Source of the DNA: an uncultured Eubacteriales bacterium
GTDB lineage: Bacteria > Bacillota_I > Bacilli_A > RF39 > UBA660
Assembly (NCBI GenBank): GCA_900320735.1
Contig: ONTJ01000023.1
Location: forward strand, 1 to 50,456
Direction: 5' to 3'
Length of the DNA stretch: 50,456 nt
This document shows, in pieces, positions 41,966 to 50,351 of the stretch. The notes under the pieces are model-generated. The model was not told where the DNA came from. It did no database searches and saw nothing but the letters and a program-made list of their open reading frames with translations. The position numbers were made by a program, and so were the translations under genes. Position 1 is the stretch's first letter; the number at the start of each line of letters is the position of its first letter.

Positions 41966-42346
41966 ATGTTACCAGATAGATTTTTTGAAAATATTTTTGA
42001 CATTGAACCAAGACGTCCAAGAGAAAAAATGGAATGTGATATTTATGAAGAAGATGGTAAATATGTAGTTGAGGCTACTATTGCTGGATATGATAAGGAA
42101 GATATAAAAGTAGAGGCTGAAGATGGTAGTATAATAATTACTGCTGAAGCTAAAGAAGATTCAGTTGATGAAGATAAAAAATATTTAAGAAGAGAAAGAC
42201 ACTTTAAGAGTAAATGTCAAAGAGCATTTTATTTAGGTGATATTGATGAAGAAAATATTAAAGCTTCATTTAATAATGGAGTATTGAAAATATCAGTACC
42301 AAAAAAAGAAATACAATCAAATAAAAAATTAATAGATATAGAGTAG
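41966..42346 (+). CDS. Small heat-shock protein, Hsp20/alpha-crystallin family
   Basis: 126 aa from the ATG at 41966, preceded by AAAAGGAGATG; longer in-frame starts lie in the leader. It holds unfolding proteins under stress. The alpha-crystallin domain spans about 22-115, with YVVEATIAGYDKEDIKVEAE and the ending FNNGVLKISVPKK (A-x-x-x-NGVL motif). It is headed by a CIRCE element and a consensus promoter, so it is HrcA-regulated, and it has its own terminator. Confidence 0.95.
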   Translation: MLPDRFFENIFDIEPRRPREKMECDIYEEDGKYVVEATIAGYDKEDIKVEAEDGSIIITAEAKEDSVDEDKKYLRRERHFKSKCQRAFYLGDIDEENIKASFNNGVLKISVPKKEIQSNKKLIDIE

Positions 42347-42364
42347 ATTTCTACTCTTTTTTTT
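42340..42364 (+). terminator. hsp20 terminator
   Basis: GAGTAG pairs with CTACTC around ATTT; a T-run follows and abuts the next promoter. Confidence 0.85.
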
Positions 42365-42372
42365 GCTATAAT
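42364..42372 (+). promoter_or_regulatory. Extended -10 promoter of the ZIP transporter
   Basis: TGCTATAAT begins on the last T of the hsp20 terminator; the ATG is 23 nt downstream. Confidence 0.65.
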
Positions 42373-42395
42373 ACACTCAAAGGTTTGGTGGTAGT

Positions 42396-43142
42396 ATGGG
42401 TTTATTTATAACATTTATACTTGGTATTTTTATTTTAATAGGTGTATATGTAATTAAACTAACAAATAATAATGAAAAAGTAGAGCAATTATCAATATCA
42501 ATTGCTCTTGGTACAATGTTTTCACTTGTATTAATAGAATTAATACCTGAGGTATTTGAAACATTTAAGGATAGTAATTTATATAAGACATGGTTTATAA
42601 TTATAGGGCTAATATTACTTGGTATTGTTATATTAAAAGTACTTGATATATTTGTTCCAGAACATGATCATGAACATTCACTTCATCACGATTGTACAAA
42701 AGAAAATCTTGTTCATATAGGTGTAGTATCATCTATTGCAATCATACTTCATAATATAATTGAAGGTATGGCTGTTTATAGTATGTCACTTGATTCTACT
42801 AAATTATCACTGTTAATAGCTTTAGGTGTAGGTCTTCATAATATTCCAATGGGAATGGTAATATATGTATCACTTAAAAATGAATCAAAGCCAAAAAGAA
42901 TGTTATTACTTTTTTTAGTAGTAATTTCAACATTTATAGGTGGAACACTTATGATGCTTATAAGTAATTTGTTAAGTGAAATGGTTATTGGCAGCTTAAT
43001 ATGTATAACACTTGGAATGCTTATATATATAATAACATTTGAACTTCTACCACATATTCTTCATAGTAAAAATAAATTATTATCCATAATAGGAATAATA
43101 TTAGGTATATTAATAATAATATTTAGTTCAACGCTTGAATAA
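42396..43142 (+). CDS. ZIP-family divalent metal transporter
   Basis: 248 aa with about eight membrane segments. The metal pathway is clear: HNIIEGMAVYS (about 120-130) and HNIPMGMVIY (about 149-158) in segments 4 and 5, with LIELIPEVFE near segment 2. A cytoplasmic His-rich loop (PEHDHEHSLHHDC, about 88-100) is typical for zinc ZIPs. It imports or equilibrates zinc or related metals. GGTTTGGTGG precedes the ATG. It converges on the UPF0316 gene through a shared terminator. Confidence 0.92.
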   Translation: MGLFITFILGIFILIGVYVIKLTNNNEKVEQLSISIALGTMFSLVLIELIPEVFETFKDSNLYKTWFIIIGLILLGIVILKVLDIFVPEHDHEHSLHHDCTKENLVHIGVVSSIAIILHNIIEGMAVYSMSLDSTKLSLLIALGVGLHNIPMGMVIYVSLKNESKPKRMLLLFLVVISTFIGGTLMMLISNLLSEMVIGSLICITLGMLIYIITFELLPHILHSKNKLLSIIGIILGILIIIFSSTLE

Positions 43143-43144
43143 AA

Positions 43145-43172
43145 AAAATTCTCCATTTATATGGAGAATTTT
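43145..43172. terminator. Bidirectional terminator between the ZIP and UPF0316 genes
   Basis: A perfect 12-bp stem (AAAATTCTCCAT / ATGGAGAATTTT) with loop TTAT and T-runs on both strands. Confidence 0.87.
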
Positions 43173-43690
43173 TATTTTCCAAAATAACCATTTAATATTT
43201 CTTTACTCTCAGTAACAGTAATAAATGCATTTTTGTCAGCATTCATAATTAATGATTTAAATTCATTTAATCTTTTATTATCAACTTGAGCACCAATCAT
43301 ATAGTTAGTGTCTTCTTCATGTATACCTTTACACTCAACGACGGAGGCTGAAAAACCTGATGCCTTGATTGCATTTGTAACTTTATTTTTAGTATTCTTA
43401 GTTACAACTTGAACACCAACTGTTCCTTTAATAACTCTTTTTGATAGATTACTTCCAGTAAATGTACCAGCGGCATATCCACCTGCATATGCAAAAGCAA
43501 TCCAAATACTTTTAATATCAGTATTAAGAGCTTCTCGAACAACTAAGAACCAAATAAATACATCAATAAATCCAATAATAGTTGCGTAATTTCTCTTGCC
43601 CTTAACTAGAAGCATAGTTTGAAGAGTAGATAATGTTACATCCACTAATCTACCACAAAAAATTTTTATACATAAATAAAATAATTCCAT
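43172..43690 (-). CDS. UPF0316 membrane protein (YebE-like, DUF5698 + DUF2179)
   Basis: 172 aa. Three N-terminal membrane segments with GRLVDVTLSTLQTMLLVKGK (about 14-33) are followed by a soluble DUF2179 domain (about 90-168: VGVQVVTKNTKNKVTNAIKA). The family is widespread in Bacillota; its function is not established. AGGTGAATTT precedes the ATG on the minus strand. It is monocistronic, converging with the ZIP gene. Confidence 0.85.
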   Translation of the reverse strand: MELFYLCIKIFCGRLVDVTLSTLQTMLLVKGKRNYATIIGFIDVFIWFLVVREALNTDIKSIWIAFAYAGGYAAGTFTGSNLSKRVIKGTVGVQVVTKNTKNKVTNAIKASGFSASVVECKGIHEEDTNYMIGAQVDNKRLNEFKSLIMNADKNAFITVTESKEILNGYFGK

Positions 43691-43824
43691 AAATTCACCT
43701 ACTTATTGTAATAATTTTATAACATTTATTTGATTTAGTAAATAAAATATAAAATAGTGTGTATAATTTTTGTAAATATTTTCCTATTAATTATTATTCT
43801 TAATGATATGAAAAATATTCATGT

Positions 43825-43835
43825 TATGTTAAAAT
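43825..43835 (+). promoter_or_regulatory. Candidate extended -10 of the OGG-type gene
   Basis: TATGTTAAAAT, one mismatch from the common TATGNTATAAT, 15 nt before the ATG. Confidence 0.5.
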
Positions 43836-43850
43836 ATAGTTGGTGATGTT

Positions 43851-44693
43851 ATGATAGCATTAAAAAATATAAATATTAATTTACACGACACTATCACATG
43901 TGGTCAAATATTTAGATTTTATATTGAAGATGATAATTCATATACAGTAATTTTAAGTGATAGAATAGTTAATTTAAAAATGATAAATAATAATTTAATA
44001 GTTAAATCAAATAATGAAGAGAATTTAGAAAATATAATTAAAGATTATTTTGATTTAGATAGAGATTATGATGTATTAAATAGAAATCTTTTAATGATTG
44101 ATAAAAGTTTAAAAGAAATAATAAATTCATGTAAAGGATTAAAGATGATAAATCAACCTAAATTTGAATGTATTATAAGTTATATAATCTCACAAAATAA
44201 TAAAGTATCAAGAATAGCAAGTTCACTTGATGATATTTCACGTAAATATGGAAAAAAAGTCATATTTGAAGATAAAGTATATTATTTATTTCCAAAATTA
44301 CATGATTTAAAGGATGTAACTACACAGGATTATAGAAATTTAAAAGTAGGTTTTAGAGATAAATATATTTATGAATTTATACAAAAATTAATAAATAAAG
44401 AAATAGATTTAGACTATATAGATAATTTATCTTCACAAGATGCACTTAATTATTTAATGAAAAATAAAGGAATTGGTGAAAAGGTTGCTTCATGTATACT
44501 TTTATTTTCTTATAATAGATATGATGTATTTCCTGTAGATACATGGGTAAAAAAATATATGGCCGATACATATAATATTACAGATGTAAAAAAGATAAGA
44601 ACATTTGCTAAAGATAAATATGAGGATTACTGTGGGCTTGTGATTCAATATATGTTTCATTATAAGAGAAACAAGGAAAAACAGTCAGCTTAG
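43851..44693 (+). CDS. 8-oxoguanine DNA glycosylase/AP lyase, OGG1 type
   Basis: 280 aa. It removes 8-oxoguanine from DNA in base-excision repair. The N-terminal OGG_N-like domain (CGQIFRFYIEDDNSYTVIL, about 18-36) is followed by the helix-hairpin-helix with KGIGEKVASCILLF (catalytic Lys about 211) and the catalytic Asp in FPVDTWVKKYM (about 229). QPKFECIISYIISQNN (about 103-118) is the usual N-terminal part of the HhH core. The assignment as OGG rather than AlkA rests on the N-terminal domain and VDTW. Its last 9 nt overlap the end of the convergent gerAB with no terminator between. Confidence 0.88.
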   Translation: MIALKNININLHDTITCGQIFRFYIEDDNSYTVILSDRIVNLKMINNNLIVKSNNEENLENIIKDYFDLDRDYDVLNRNLLMIDKSLKEIINSCKGLKMINQPKFECIISYIISQNNKVSRIASSLDDISRKYGKKVIFEDKVYYLFPKLHDLKDVTTQDYRNLKVGFRDKYIYEFIQKLINKEIDLDYIDNLSSQDALNYLMKNKGIGEKVASCILLFSYNRYDVFPVDTWVKKYMADTYNITDVKKIRTFAKDKYEDYCGLVIQYMFHYKRNKEKQSA

Positions 44694-45764
44694 CTTTTTA
44701 ATCTTAATGACAATACAAGATAGAATTACTATTACTAAAAGAGGAATACTATAAATAAAAATATAGTATTTTTTTATAAAATTATATCCTATGGTGGTAT
44801 TATCAAATAAATTTAAAGAGATAAAAAGACAAATAAAACTTATAATAAAAAATAATGAATTTTTATATATTTTTTTGTATTTTAAATATTCTTTTATAAA
44901 TACAATACTCATTACATTTGAAATAAATAAGCAATATAAAAACTGTATAGTAGCTATATTTTCTACATGCTGAATAAAATCAAAGTAATTAATTTTTTTC
45001 ATAAGTGAATATTCAGGGTAAGAAAATATTTTTGCAAGATCTATTCCGAATATACCAATTACAAATATAAATATCAATGTATAGTTGATTGCACTTAATA
45101 AATAAAATTTAATAATAGTTTTATCTAAATTTTTACTATTATATATCATACTTTTTGGAGTTATTAAAAGCATAAAAGTTGGAGTTATGAAGTATGCACT
45201 AAATATAAGAGCATTTTTTATAATAAGAAAAAAAGAAGTATCAAAAAGAGGTTTAAAGTTATCAAAGTCAATATACATTACTAAATTAGATGCAGAAAAA
45301 ATAATCATAAATATACTTATAATGAATAATGAAAGAGATACTTTTGCAAGTACTTTCATATTTAAACTGCCACACCATAAAACAGGAATTATAAATAATA
45401 TAAGTATTATAAGACTAGGTGTTTGATCTAAATATTTATCTTGAACATATGAATTAAGACTCCAAAGTAAATATATAAAGAATAACATAAAAATAATTAC
45501 TAAAAATAGGTTAATTATATTTCCTATAGTTTTTCCATATAATTTTTCAATTTTTTCAAAAAGAGATAATTCTTTTTCATAATTAAATAATTTTAATAAT
45601 GGAAAGAGTAAAATAAGAGATATAATTGTTCCGGTTACTAAGGAGTATATACTACCATTTGAAGCAGAATTTAATATTCTAGTACTTCCGACTCTTAGAA
45701 ACATAACTTGAGTAATAAAATAAATGATTGAAGAAAATCCTTTTTTACTAATTTTAGTGTTCAT
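44685..45764 (-). CDS. Spore germinant receptor permease subunit, GerAB type
   Basis: 359 aa with about ten membrane segments. It belongs to the GerAB branch of amino-acid permease-like proteins; GerAB subunits bind the germinant. SSIIYFITQVMFLRVGST (about 11-28) and TPSLIILILFIIPVLWCG (about 113-130) match the family. It overlaps gerAC by 11 nt with AAAGGAG before the ATG, and is the last gene of the operon. Order here is AA-AC-AB, while the Bacillus subtilis gerA operon is AA-AB-AC. Confidence 0.88.
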   Translation of the reverse strand: MNTKISKKGFSSIIYFITQVMFLRVGSTRILNSASNGSIYSLVTGTIISLILLFPLLKLFNYEKELSLFEKIEKLYGKTIGNIINLFLVIIFMLFFIYLLWSLNSYVQDKYLDQTPSLIILILFIIPVLWCGSLNMKVLAKVSLSLFIISIFMIIFSASNLVMYIDFDNFKPLFDTSFFLIIKNALIFSAYFITPTFMLLITPKSMIYNSKNLDKTIIKFYLLSAINYTLIFIFVIGIFGIDLAKIFSYPEYSLMKKINYFDFIQHVENIATIQFLYCLFISNVMSIVFIKEYLKYKKIYKNSLFFIISFICLFISLNLFDNTTIGYNFIKKYYIFIYSIPLLVIVILSCIVIKIKKLS

Positions 45765-46890
45765 ATTTATCTCCTTTACTAGAATTTCTTATTTCACCTT
45801 TTCTAGATATATTTACGCTTGTAATTATATTTAAGTCATATTTTTCATTATTATATTTTGGATATTCTAAATAAATATATCTTTTAAGTCCTAAAAAGTC
45901 ACTTTCAGTTTTAACTTTTAATGCTTTATTTATATATTTTTTTATTTGATTTTCAGTTTTTTTAGTTAAAACTTTTATTTCTTTTTCATATAAATCATTT
46001 TTGCAGTTATACTCATTAATAACAGCATTTGAATTTATATTAAGATTAATAATAAATTTATTATTAATCTTTTTTATTTTAGTTTTTGTTTTACTTTTTG
46101 TAACTGAAATAGAAGAGTAGTTATCTTCATTATCACACTTAATAGGTATAATCATACTATTTACATTATTTCTTATAAAGTTATATCCAATTGTTTCATC
46201 TTCATTTAAAAATTTATCTAGTTTACCTTTGTTTGTTATAGCAATGTTATCAAGAATTATTTTAGTTTTAGGATATGTTGTTTCGTTATTTTTTAAAGTA
46301 GTGCCTTTTTCATCATAGTTATCTACTTTAATAACACTTATAACAGGGTCAATATATTTTTTTAAGTAGTATGAAACAAATTCATCTAGCTTTGATGAGT
46401 ATGTAAGGGCACTATCTAAATCAGCTGTTTCAATCGACTGTTTAACATAATCAGCTGGAATACTTCCGGATGATGTCATTATCTTTACTACTTTATTTGC
46501 ACTTATTCCTTTTGAAACAGTAATAGTAAATTCATCTTTTATTTCTGGAAGTCTTTGAAATAAATCAATTATGTTTATTATTCCTTCACTTGCAACTTCT
46601 TCCGATATTACAAGTTTTCCAAGATGTCCACCGTATAATTTTTTATTTGATTTAGTTGTCATTTTTCTAAGTGCTTCTTCAATAGTTTTTCCTTTTGCTT
46701 CATATACAATAACATTACTTGATGATTCTTCTTTTTCATCTTTTACATTCATAACTTGCGCACTTACTAAATATTTATTATCTTCCTTATCAATAGAAAT
46801 AGAAGATACAATTCCTATTTTATTTAGTTCTTTATAATTATAACAACCACTTAAAAAAAGTATTATAATTACTATTAAAAATTTTTTCAT
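45754..46890 (-). CDS. Spore germinant receptor lipoprotein, GerAC type
   Basis: 378 aa. An N-terminal lipoprotein signal ends in LSGC (Cys16). YKELNKIGIVSSISIDKED (about 19-37) and the later GHLGKLVISEEVA block (about 92-104) are typical of Ger(x)C family proteins, which sit on the outer face of the spore inner membrane with AA and AB. Its start is 1 nt after the gerAA stop, and its Shine-Dalgarno AGGAGG lies in the last gerAA codons, so expression is tightly coupled. The gene precedes and overlaps gerAB. Confidence 0.9.
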   Translation of the reverse strand: MKKFLIVIIILFLSGCYNYKELNKIGIVSSISIDKEDNKYLVSAQVMNVKDEKEESSSNVIVYEAKGKTIEEALRKMTTKSNKKLYGGHLGKLVISEEVASEGIINIIDLFQRLPEIKDEFTITVSKGISANKVVKIMTSSGSIPADYVKQSIETADLDSALTYSSKLDEFVSYYLKKYIDPVISVIKVDNYDEKGTTLKNNETTYPKTKIILDNIAITNKGKLDKFLNEDETIGYNFIRNNVNSMIIPIKCDNEDNYSSISVTKSKTKTKIKKINNKFIINLNINSNAVINEYNCKNDLYEKEIKVLTKKTENQIKKYINKALKVKTESDFLGLKRYIYLEYPKYNNEKYDLNIITSVNISRKGEIRNSSKGDKYEH

Positions 46891-46891
46891 T

Positions 46892-48274
46892 TTACCTCCT
46901 ATTTATATTTTTTGTTAAAAATGAATTTCTTTTATTTAATTTGTATTTTTTAGTAAGTATAAAATTATTCAATTGTTCTTTTAAATTAAATGGAGCGTAA
47001 GGAAGAGTATAATCAAAACCATATGAGTTAATAGATGATATTCTAATTAAGAAGAGAAGAGTTGCGATAAATATTCCATAAAGTCCTGCAAAAGATCCAA
47101 GTATTAAAAATATAAGTTTCCATATCCTAATAGTATTAACAATGTCATTATCATTAAATAAAAAAGAAGCAACTGCACTAATTGCAATAACAATTATCAT
47201 AATAGGTGATATCATACCAGCTTCAACAGCAGCTTGACCTAGTACTAAGGCTCCTACAATAGACATGGATGATCCAACCACAAAAGGAACTCTAGTATCA
47301 GCTTCTCTAAGTATTTCAAAAGAAAGCCAAAGTAGTATAGCTTCAACACTACTAGGAAAAGGGACACCTTCTCTTTGAATAGAAAAATTAATAAGAACAC
47401 TAGTAGGTAGAGTTTCAGGATTATATGTAGTAAGTGCAATATAAAATCCAGGAGTAATAATTGCTATTAAAAATGCAATTATCCTAATAATTCTAGTTAT
47501 AGACACATTTTTAGTATTTTGATAATAATCATCAATAGTTTTTATATAATCTGAAAAAAATGATGGTATTATTAATGCTTGCGGAGAGTTTTCTACTATA
47601 ATTGCACATCTTCCTTCCATTAAACTAAATGAAACAAAGTCAGGTCTTTCAGTCATTAAATTTGTTGGAAACATATAAGATTTATTAGTTAAATTTTCTG
47701 CTATATAATTACTATTTGCAACATAATCTAAGTTCATAGTTTTAAGTTTTTTTTCTATTTTATCTATTAGATCACTATTTACTATATCTTCCATATATAA
47801 AAGAGAAACTTTTGTTTTACTTGATGTTCCAATTATATGTTCTTTGATTTTTAGTTTATCTGATTTTATTCTTTTTCTAACAAGACCTAAATTGTTTTGA
47901 TAATTTTCAGAAAATGCATCTTTAGGTCCTTTAATAACTTTTTCGTTAGTTGCTTCAATTATTCCAGAGTCAAGTGAATATTTAGTTTCAAATGCCAAAA
48001 AGTCATCTTCTATATTTATTATAGTAAATCCTGAATATAAACAGTAAAATAAATCTTTTTCATTATCTATTTCCTTAATATTACCATAAGGTATTTTATT
48101 TTTGAGTTTAGGAAAACTATTAATATTGTATAAAGTAATTGGTTTAAGTAAAAAATCATTAATATCATCAGAATTAACTAGAGTTTCAAAAAAGATGATA
48201 TTAATATTATTAATAGTTCTAATTTTTAAATCTGGAGAATATTCCATCATTGTTTTGATATTTTCTATATTCAT
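46892..48274 (-). CDS. Spore germinant receptor subunit, GerAA type
   Basis: 460 aa from the ATG at 48274, 7 nt after AAGGAG; a longer in-frame start lies upstream of that Shine-Dalgarno. GerAA is the core membrane subunit that with AB and AC senses nutrients in the dormant spore. It has a soluble N-terminal domain (about 1-260) and a membrane part (about 265-435) with PFPSSVEAILLWLSFEILRE (about 317-336), the family's most conserved block, followed by RVPFVVGSSMSIVGALVLGQ (about 341-360). First gene of the three-gene operon. It is direct evidence that the lineage forms, or recently formed, spores. Confidence 0.93.
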   Translation of the reverse strand: MNIENIKTMMEYSPDLKIRTINNINIIFFETLVNSDDINDFLLKPITLYNINSFPKLKNKIPYGNIKEIDNEKDLFYCLYSGFTIINIEDDFLAFETKYSLDSGIIEATNEKVIKGPKDAFSENYQNNLGLVRKRIKSDKLKIKEHIIGTSSKTKVSLLYMEDIVNSDLIDKIEKKLKTMNLDYVANSNYIAENLTNKSYMFPTNLMTERPDFVSFSLMEGRCAIIVENSPQALIIPSFFSDYIKTIDDYYQNTKNVSITRIIRIIAFLIAIITPGFYIALTTYNPETLPTSVLINFSIQREGVPFPSSVEAILLWLSFEILREADTRVPFVVGSSMSIVGALVLGQAAVEAGMISPIMIIVIAISAVASFLFNDNDIVNTIRIWKLIFLILGSFAGLYGIFIATLLFLIRISSINSYGFDYTLPYAPFNLKEQLNNFILTKKYKLNKRNSFLTKNINRR

Positions 48275-48310
48275 ATTGATACTCCTTTTAATATATAGTT
48301 TAACCAAAAA

Positions 48311-48336
48311 TAGTATTAATATTATTAAAAATATGG
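48311..48336 (-). promoter_or_regulatory. Candidate sigma-G-like promoter of the ger operon
   Basis: Minus strand CCATA (48336-48332) and AATACTA (48317-48311) resemble the forespore sigma-G boxes (GNATA-type and CATNNTA), but the 14-bp gap is one or more short of the usual 15-18 and the -10-like box has one mismatch. No good sigma-A promoter is visible, so this is tentative. Confidence 0.3.
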
Positions 48337-48342
48337 TATATT
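48334..48342 (+). promoter_or_regulatory. Extended -10 of the YeaQ-type gene
   Basis: TGGTATATT, 20 nt before the ATG, with AGGAGG between. It overlaps the candidate ger promoter on the other strand. Confidence 0.5.
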
Positions 48343-48362
48343 ATAAATAGGAGGTAATACTA

Positions 48363-48602
48363 ATGATAAATATAATTATTTCAATTGCATTAGGTGCAGT
48401 TTCTGGTTGGATAGCAAGTATAATTATGAACACAAAAAATGGACTTATAAGAAATATAATATTAGGTATTGTTGGTGGATTACTTGGTGGTTTTATATTT
48501 GATAAACTAGGAATAGCATTTGCTGGTTATCTTGGAACAATACTTGTTTCAGTAGTTGGGGCATGCATTATAATATTGATAGTGGATAAAATAATTAAAT
48601 AA
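48363..48602 (+). CDS. YeaQ/YmgE/GlsB family small membrane protein (transglycosylase-associated)
   Basis: 79 aa with three membrane helices rich in Gly/Ala. GAVSGWIASIIMN (about 11-23) and ILGIVGGLLGGFIFDKLGI (about 36-54) are the family signature. These are common general-stress or envelope proteins of unclear mechanism; the family name does not show enzyme activity. AGGAGG precedes the ATG. It is monocistronic and ends at a strong terminator. Confidence 0.9.
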   Translation: MINIIISIALGAVSGWIASIIMNTKNGLIRNIILGIVGGLLGGFIFDKLGIAFAGYLGTILVSVVGACIIILIVDKIIK

Positions 48603-48624
48603 AGTTGCTTAGCAACTTTTTTTA
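48601..48624 (+). terminator. Terminator of the YeaQ-type gene
   Basis: AAAGTTGC pairs with GCAACTTT around TTA, then T residues that run into the next promoter. Confidence 0.87.
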
Positions 48625-48635
48625 TATGGTATAAT
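48625..48635 (+). promoter_or_regulatory. Extended -10 promoter of the rRNA methyltransferase gene
   Basis: TATGGTATAAT right after the terminator T-run, 17 nt before the ATG. Confidence 0.7.
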
Positions 48636-48652
48636 TATTAAAAGGTGTTTTT

Positions 48653-49888
48653 ATGAAAGTTAATGAAATATATGAAACAAAAATATTAAGATTAAATAAT
48701 GAAGCTGAAGGTGTAGGGGTAATTGAGGGTATTACTACATTTATTCCATATACTTTAAGTGGTGAAGTTGTAAAAGTTAAAATAGATACTATTTATGATA
48801 ATTATGCTAGAGGTACTTTAGTAGAAATAATAGAAAAAAGTAATAATAGAGTTAATCCTATTTGTCCTTATTTTTATGAGTGTGGTGGATGTCATTTAAT
48901 GCACTTAAATTATGATAAGCAATTAGAATTTAAAAAAGGAAAAATAGAATCTATATTTAAAAAGATTTCAAATGAAAATGTAAAAGTAGAAAATATATAT
49001 TCAAATATAAATTACAATTATAGAAATAAATTAACTCTAAAAGTAGATAAAAATAAAATAGGTTATTATAAAGAAAAAACAAATGAAATTGTTGAAATAA
49101 AAGAATGTTTTCTTGCAGATACAAAAATAAATGATGTGATCAAAGATTTAAAGAAATTTATAAATGAGTATGAGGATAATAATATAAATGAAATAATGAT
49201 TAGAGTAATAGATGATAAATTAATGTTATCTTTAGATAATATGAACTTGAATTATAAAAATATTTTTATAGAAAAATTTAACTTTATAGATAGCATTTAT
49301 ATAAATGATAATTTAGTTTACGGAGATAAAGTTTTAAATGAAAAAATAGATAATTTTAAATTTAATATATCTCCTAATTCATTTTTTCAGGTTAATAAAG
49401 AAGTAGCTAAAGCAATGTATGAAAAAGCTGTAAGCTATGTTGATAATTCAGATGTTACACTTGATTTATATTCAGGGACAGGAACAATAACAACTCTTCT
49501 ATCTAAAAAAAGTAAAAAAGTAATAGGAATAGAAGTAGTTAAAGACGCAGTTAAAGATGCGAATGAAAATATAAAATTAAATAATATAACTAACGTAGAA
49601 TTTATTTTATCTAAAGTAGAAGATAAAATAGACACATTAAAAAAATTAAATATAGATAATATTGTTTTGGATCCACCAAGAAGTGGTAGTGATAAGAAAA
49701 CACTTAAAAATATACTTGAAATAGAACCTAATAAAATAATATATATTTCCTGTAATCCAATAACTCTTGCAAGAGATTACAATATTCTAAAAGAAAAATA
49801 TGAAATAAAAGAAATAAATGCATATGATATGTTTTCTAATACTTATCACGTGGAAACGGTTATGATTTTAGAAAAGAAAGATATCTGA
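48653..49888 (+). CDS. 23S rRNA (uracil-5)-methyltransferase, RlmCD/RumA type
   Basis: 411 aa. It methylates C5 of specific uridines in 23S rRNA with SAM. An N-terminal TRAM domain (about 1-60) is followed by the iron-sulfur cysteines C71, C77 and C80 (CPYFYECGGC) plus one at about 153 (IKECFLAD). The SAM site is LDLYSGTGTITTLL (about 271-284); VLDPPRSG (about 340-347) and the nucleophile in YISCNPITLARD (about 363-374) complete the TrmA-family active site. Its TGA stop lies in the loop of the following terminator. Confidence 0.93.
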   Translation: MKVNEIYETKILRLNNEAEGVGVIEGITTFIPYTLSGEVVKVKIDTIYDNYARGTLVEIIEKSNNRVNPICPYFYECGGCHLMHLNYDKQLEFKKGKIESIFKKISNENVKVENIYSNINYNYRNKLTLKVDKNKIGYYKEKTNEIVEIKECFLADTKINDVIKDLKKFINEYEDNNINEIMIRVIDDKLMLSLDNMNLNYKNIFIEKFNFIDSIYINDNLVYGDKVLNEKIDNFKFNISPNSFFQVNKEVAKAMYEKAVSYVDNSDVTLDLYSGTGTITTLLSKKSKKVIGIEVVKDAVKDANENIKLNNITNVEFILSKVEDKIDTLKKLNIDNIVLDPPRSGSDKKTLKNILEIEPNKIIYISCNPITLARDYNILKEKYEIKEINAYDMFSNTYHVETVMILEKKDI

Positions 49889-49903
49889 GTGATATCTTTT
49901 TTT
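49877..49903 (+). terminator. Terminator of the rRNA methyltransferase gene
   Basis: AAAGATATC pairs with GATATCTTT around TGAGT, which contains the stop codon; a T-run follows. Confidence 0.82.
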
Positions 49904-49913
49904 ATGGTATAAT
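49903..49913 (+). promoter_or_regulatory. Extended -10 promoter of the GNAT gene
   Basis: TATGGTATAAT starting on the last T of the preceding terminator, 22 nt before the ATG. Confidence 0.7.
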
Positions 49914-49935
49914 ACTAATAGGATGTGAATGAAAA

Positions 49936-50349
49936 ATGAAATATGTAATTAAGAAAGAAATTGATACTAGTGATTTTGTTAAAATACGAGATGATTTAGG
50001 CTGGAATGAAATACCTAGAAATTTAGTAGAAAAGGCAATAGCAGGATCTATGGTAAACATTAGCGTATTTGATAGTGAAAAGTGTATTGGTGTAGGTAGA
50101 ATAGTAGGAGATGGTGCTTTGAAGGGAATGCTCACTGATATTATGGTATTAAGGGAGTATCAAAATAAGGGTGTTGGAAAGTTAATAGTTACATCTCTAA
50201 TAAAAGAGTTAGATGATAAAGTAAAAGAAGGAGATTGTTTTCAACTTGAAGCAAGTCCTACTGCGAATAATAGAAATTTCTATATTAAATGTGGGTTAAA
50301 ATATAAACCGGAAAATCAAGATGGTGTTTATATGTGGATAAGGAAGTAA
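49936..50349 (+). CDS. GNAT-family N-acetyltransferase
   Basis: 137 aa. The acetyl-CoA-binding region is clear: LTDIMVLREYQNKGVGKLIV (about 66-85) with the Q/RxxGxG/A loop QNKGVG, and the C-terminal FYIKCGLKY (about 115-123). The substrate is unknown; the family covers small molecules and proteins. AGGATG lies 10 nt before the ATG; a nearby upstream ATG at 49929 opens only a short frame. The next gene, also GNAT-like at its start, follows after 2 nt. Confidence 0.88.
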   Translation: MKYVIKKEIDTSDFVKIRDDLGWNEIPRNLVEKAIAGSMVNISVFDSEKCIGVGRIVGDGALKGMLTDIMVLREYQNKGVGKLIVTSLIKELDDKVKEGDCFQLEASPTANNRNFYIKCGLKYKPENQDGVYMWIRK

Positions 50350-50351
50350 TT

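Noticed and set aside
41920..41966. RNA thermometer in the hsp20 leader
   Set aside because: Only about 4 bp of possible pairing with the region before the start codon was found; CIRCE explains heat control well enough.
41859..42068. Upstream ORF over the hsp20 promoter
   Set aside because: It runs through the CIRCE element, promoter and leader and then in another frame into hsp20; it has no plausible ribosome site.
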